This document shows, piece after piece, positions 5,491-7,334 of a stretch of DNA of 7,334 nucleotides. Position 1 is the first letter of the stretch, and each line of letters begins with the position of its first letter. Source of the DNA: Candidatus Solibacter sp. (GTDB taxonomy: Bacteria; Acidobacteriota; Terriglobia; Bryobacterales; Bryobacteraceae); assembly GCA_017883355.1 (NCBI GenBank), contig JADGNS010000214.1, forward strand, positions 1 to 7,334, given 5' to 3'. The position numbers and the translations under genes are program-made. The notes beneath the pieces are model-generated. The model was not told the origin of the DNA, made no database searches, and saw only the letters and a list, made by a program, of their open reading frames with translations.

Positions 5491-7056
5491 ATGTCACAAG
5501 ACGGTGTTTCCAGACGGCATTTTTTCTACGGAAGTCTCCTGGCGGGGGCGGTTCCGCTGGCGGGTTACGGCAGTGTGCCGTCGCTGCGGGCGCTCGGGTA
5601 CAAGCCCTTCTACGATAAGCTCAACGTGGCCGCGATCGGCTGCGGGGGCCAGGGCGGCGCGGACCTCAACGATGCGGCGCGCACGGAGAACATCGTGGCG
5701 CTGTGCGACGTGGACGAAGCGCGCGCGGCGGCCAACTTCAAGAAGTTCGACAAGCAGCCGAAGTACAAAGATTTCCGCGTGATGCTGGAGAAGGAAGGCA
5801 AGAACATCGACGCGGTCACCATCGGCATTCCGGATTTCATGCACGCCACGGTGGCGCTAGGGTGCATGCAGCACGGCAAGCACGTCTATGTGGAGAAGCC
5901 GCTGACGCGGACACCTTGGGAAGCGCGCCTGCTGATGGAAGCGGCGGCGAAATACAAAGTGGCCACGCAGATGGGCAACCAGGGCTTTTCGCACGAGTGC
6001 AACCGGGTGGCGGCGGAGATCGTCTGGTCGGGGGCGATCGGCGATGTCACCGAGGCGCACTTTTCGACTACGCCGGGCACGCATCCCACCGGGATGCAGC
6101 AATTGCCGCCGGAGACGGCGGTGCCGGGCACGCTGGACTGGCAGGCATGGCTGGGCGCGGCCCCGATGCGGCCCTACAGCGCGTATTACACGCCGTACAA
6201 CTGGCGCGGGTTCCTGGATTTCGGCACGGGGCAGATCGGCAACTGGGCGACGCATACGGCGGGTCCGGTGCACACCGCCCTGCAACTGGGCGCGCCCACC
6301 AGCCTGGAGCGGGTGAGCGTGGCCGGGGAGAGCAAGATCACGTACCCGGACCGCGCGACGGTGCGGCTGGACTTTCCGGCGCGCGGCGGCATGCCGCCGG
6401 TGAAGGTGTTCTACCACGATGGTCCGCATGCCACCGATCCGGATCTGTATCACGTTCCGGGGATGGAAAATGAAACCATCCTGCCGCCGACGAATAATCT
6501 GGGCGACAAGGGGCGTGCCATGGGCGGACGCGGCGGCGGGGCCGCTGGTGGTGGTGGCGGGCGGGGTGCGGCAGGGGGACGTGGAGCGGCGCCTCCCGCG
6601 GCGGCGGGAGCGGCACCGCGCCCGCGGCAGGGAGCGGGCGGTCCTGGAGTGCAGGTGTTCGGCGAGCCCACGGGTCCGTCGCAGGCCGGGATTCTGACGG
6701 GGAACGGGAGCGTGTTCATCGGCACCAAGGGGATCATGGCGACCTCGTCGCGCGGCGAAGGGGTGTGGCTGCTACCGGCGGCGCGATGGGCGGAATACGT
6801 GCTGCCGCCGCAAATGCTGACGCGGTCTCCGGGCCACATGCAGGACTGGGTGCGGGCCTGCAAGGGCGGCGACCCGGGATGTTCCGACTTCAGTGTCTCG
6901 GCTCCTTACGCCGAGTGGCTGGCGCTGGTGGCGATCGCGCTGCACGTTCCAGGGAAGCTGGATTGGGACGGCAAGGCTCAGCGCTTCACCAATAGCGCGG
7001 AGGCGAACAAGTTCGTCAAGCCGGTATTCCAGAAGGGCTGGGAATTGAAGCTCTGA
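5491..7056 (+). CDS. Tat-exported Gfo/Idh/MocA-family oxidoreductase
   Basis: This 521-residue protein begins with a twin-arginine signal (SRRHFF at residues 7-12, then a hydrophobic stretch to about 28), so it is probably exported folded to the periplasm. The mature part starts with a Rossmann nucleotide-binding fold: NVAAIGCGGQGG (45-56), ALCDVD (70-75) and the family hallmark EKPLTR (135-140). The C-terminal alpha/beta domain follows, with GFLDFGTGQIGNWATH (240-255). Such proteins oxidise, reduce or epimerise sugars and cyclitols, or act as NAD(H)-retaining glycosidases; the substrate cannot be read here. Residues 342-386 are a Gly/Ala/Arg/Pro-rich low-complexity insert that lengthens the protein beyond the usual 430-470 residues. 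It is transcribed divergently from the lyase gene. ATG 5491 is supported by GGAGAGG 10 bases upstream and by the complete Tat signal. Confidence 0.92.
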   Translation: MSQDGVSRRHFFYGSLLAGAVPLAGYGSVPSLRALGYKPFYDKLNVAAIGCGGQGGADLNDAARTENIVALCDVDEARAAANFKKFDKQPKYKDFRVMLEKEGKNIDAVTIGIPDFMHATVALGCMQHGKHVYVEKPLTRTPWEARLLMEAAAKYKVATQMGNQGFSHECNRVAAEIVWSGAIGDVTEAHFSTTPGTHPTGMQQLPPETAVPGTLDWQAWLGAAPMRPYSAYYTPYNWRGFLDFGTGQIGNWATHTAGPVHTALQLGAPTSLERVSVAGESKITYPDRATVRLDFPARGGMPPVKVFYHDGPHATDPDLYHVPGMENETILPPTNNLGDKGRAMGGRGGGAAGGGGGRGAAGGRGAAPPAAAGAAPRPRQGAGGPGVQVFGEPTGPSQAGILTGNGSVFIGTKGIMATSSRGEGVWLLPAARWAEYVLPPQMLTRSPGHMQDWVRACKGGDPGCSDFSVSAPYAEWLALVAIALHVPGKLDWDGKAQRFTNSAEANKFVKPVFQKGWELKL

Positions 7057-7059
7057 GGG

Positions 7060-7076
7060 AGGGGCGCCGCGCTCCT
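7060..7076 (+). terminator. Weak GC hairpin after the oxidoreductase gene
   Basis: AGGGGCGCCGCGCTCCT can fold with AGGGGC pairing to GCTCCT (one G-T wobble) around a five-base loop, starting three bases after the stop codon. There is no following T-run, so termination is doubtful; it may only stabilise the 3' end. Confidence 0.2.
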
Positions 7077-7092
7077 GCCCGGATGCGCGCAA

Positions 7093-7110
7093 ATATGCCG
7101 ATCGGCGTAT
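7093..7110. promoter_or_regulatory. 18-bp palindrome, possible operator upstream of the MFS gene
   Basis: ATATGCCGATCGGCGTAT is an uninterrupted palindrome with one mismatched pair (T7096 against G7107). It lies 41 bases before the ATG of the transporter gene, in a 95-base spacer, the size and place expected for a dimeric repressor or activator site. No regulator gene is visible in the window, and a chance palindrome in GC-rich DNA cannot be excluded. Confidence 0.35.
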
Positions 7111-7151
7111 CGAGATTCTTGCTGGGCCTTTATGCCACTCTGGAATGACAC

Positions 7152-7334
7152 ATGTCATTTTCCGCGCGCGGCTTCAGCGCACAATTCTGGGCTCTGGTGG
7201 GCGCCACCTTTTTGGGATTTCTGGGGATCGGCACAGTGCTGCCTCTATTGGCGCCGCACGTCCGCAGCGATCTTGGCGGGAGCGATCAGGACGTCGGCCT
7301 GGTCATCGGCGTATTCTCGTTTGTGGCGCTGTTG
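7152..7334 (+). CDS. MFS-type transporter, N-terminal part (runs off the window)
   Basis: The first 61 codons of a membrane protein are present. Residues 11-34 (starting QFWALVGATFLGFLGIGTVL) form transmembrane helix 1, then come a short polar loop (APHVRSDLGGSDQDVG) and the start of helix 2 (LVIGVFSFVALL). This helix-loop-helix with the PLLAPHV pattern is typical of drug/sugar efflux members of the major facilitator superfamily. The substrate and direction cannot be told from the fragment. ATG 7152-7154 has only a weak upstream GGAAT as a ribosome site, but it opens the membrane helix properly. It follows the oxidoreductase gene by 95 bases on the same strand. Confidence 0.8.
   Translation, partial: MSFSARGFSAQFWALVGATFLGFLGIGTVLPLLAPHVRSDLGGSDQDVGLVIGVFSFVALL

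Noticed and set aside
5261..5497. 79-codon N-terminal extension of the lyase frame up to 5497
   Set aside because: It translates the CAGAG repeat array and overlaps the start of the divergent gene; the superfamily N-terminus begins at MAEKLQGIF.
1..7334. CRISPR arrays, tRNA/rRNA genes, insertion sequences, prophage or defence genes
   Set aside because: None seen: no regularly spaced direct repeats, no cloverleaf-like segment, no transposase or integrase motifs in any frame.

Overview
The window is GC-rich DNA that looks acidobacterial, most likely from the Bryobacter/Solibacter side of the phylum. The reasons are an orphan permease of the acidobacterial duplicated (ADOP) type, a Tat-exported Gfo/Idh/MocA oxidoreductase, two short dispersed-repeat types I associate with such genomes, and very high GC at third codon positions. 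The organism is inferred from gene content; no marker gene is present.

Layout: (1) 2-67, the last 21 codons of an unidentified plus-strand gene. (2) 68-216, a convergent junction holding a perfect 25-bp inverted repeat. (3) 217-5260, four genes on the minus strand, read from right to left: a DapA/dihydrodipicolinate-synthase-like lyase, a tandem-domain bacterial microcompartment (BMC) shell protein, a secreted alpha/beta hydrolase and an ADOP-type permease. The first two overlap by two bases; the later gaps are 44 and 60 bases. (4) 5261-5490, a divergent promoter region with a CAGAG-type short repeat array. (5) 5491-7056, a Tat-signal Gfo/Idh/MocA-family protein on the plus strand. (6) 7057-7151, a short spacer with an 18-bp palindrome. 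(7) 7152 to the window end, the first 61 codons of a probable MFS transporter.

The most interesting part is the lyase/shell pair at 3624-5260. The lyase carries a 42-residue C-terminal extension made of a Pro/Gly-rich linker and an amphipathic helix, the architecture of a BMC encapsulation peptide. It is translationally coupled to a shell protein whose natural start appears to be a CTG overlapping the lyase stop (CTGA). This points to a lyase of the pyruvate-aldolase superfamily acting as cargo of a microcompartment. The other shell parts (single-domain hexamer, pentamer) and the usual aldehyde dehydrogenase are not in this window, so this is either a satellite locus or the edge of a larger one. 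The exported hydrolase, exported oxidoreductase and MFS transporter would fit uptake and pre-processing of a sugar-derived substrate, but that link is inference.
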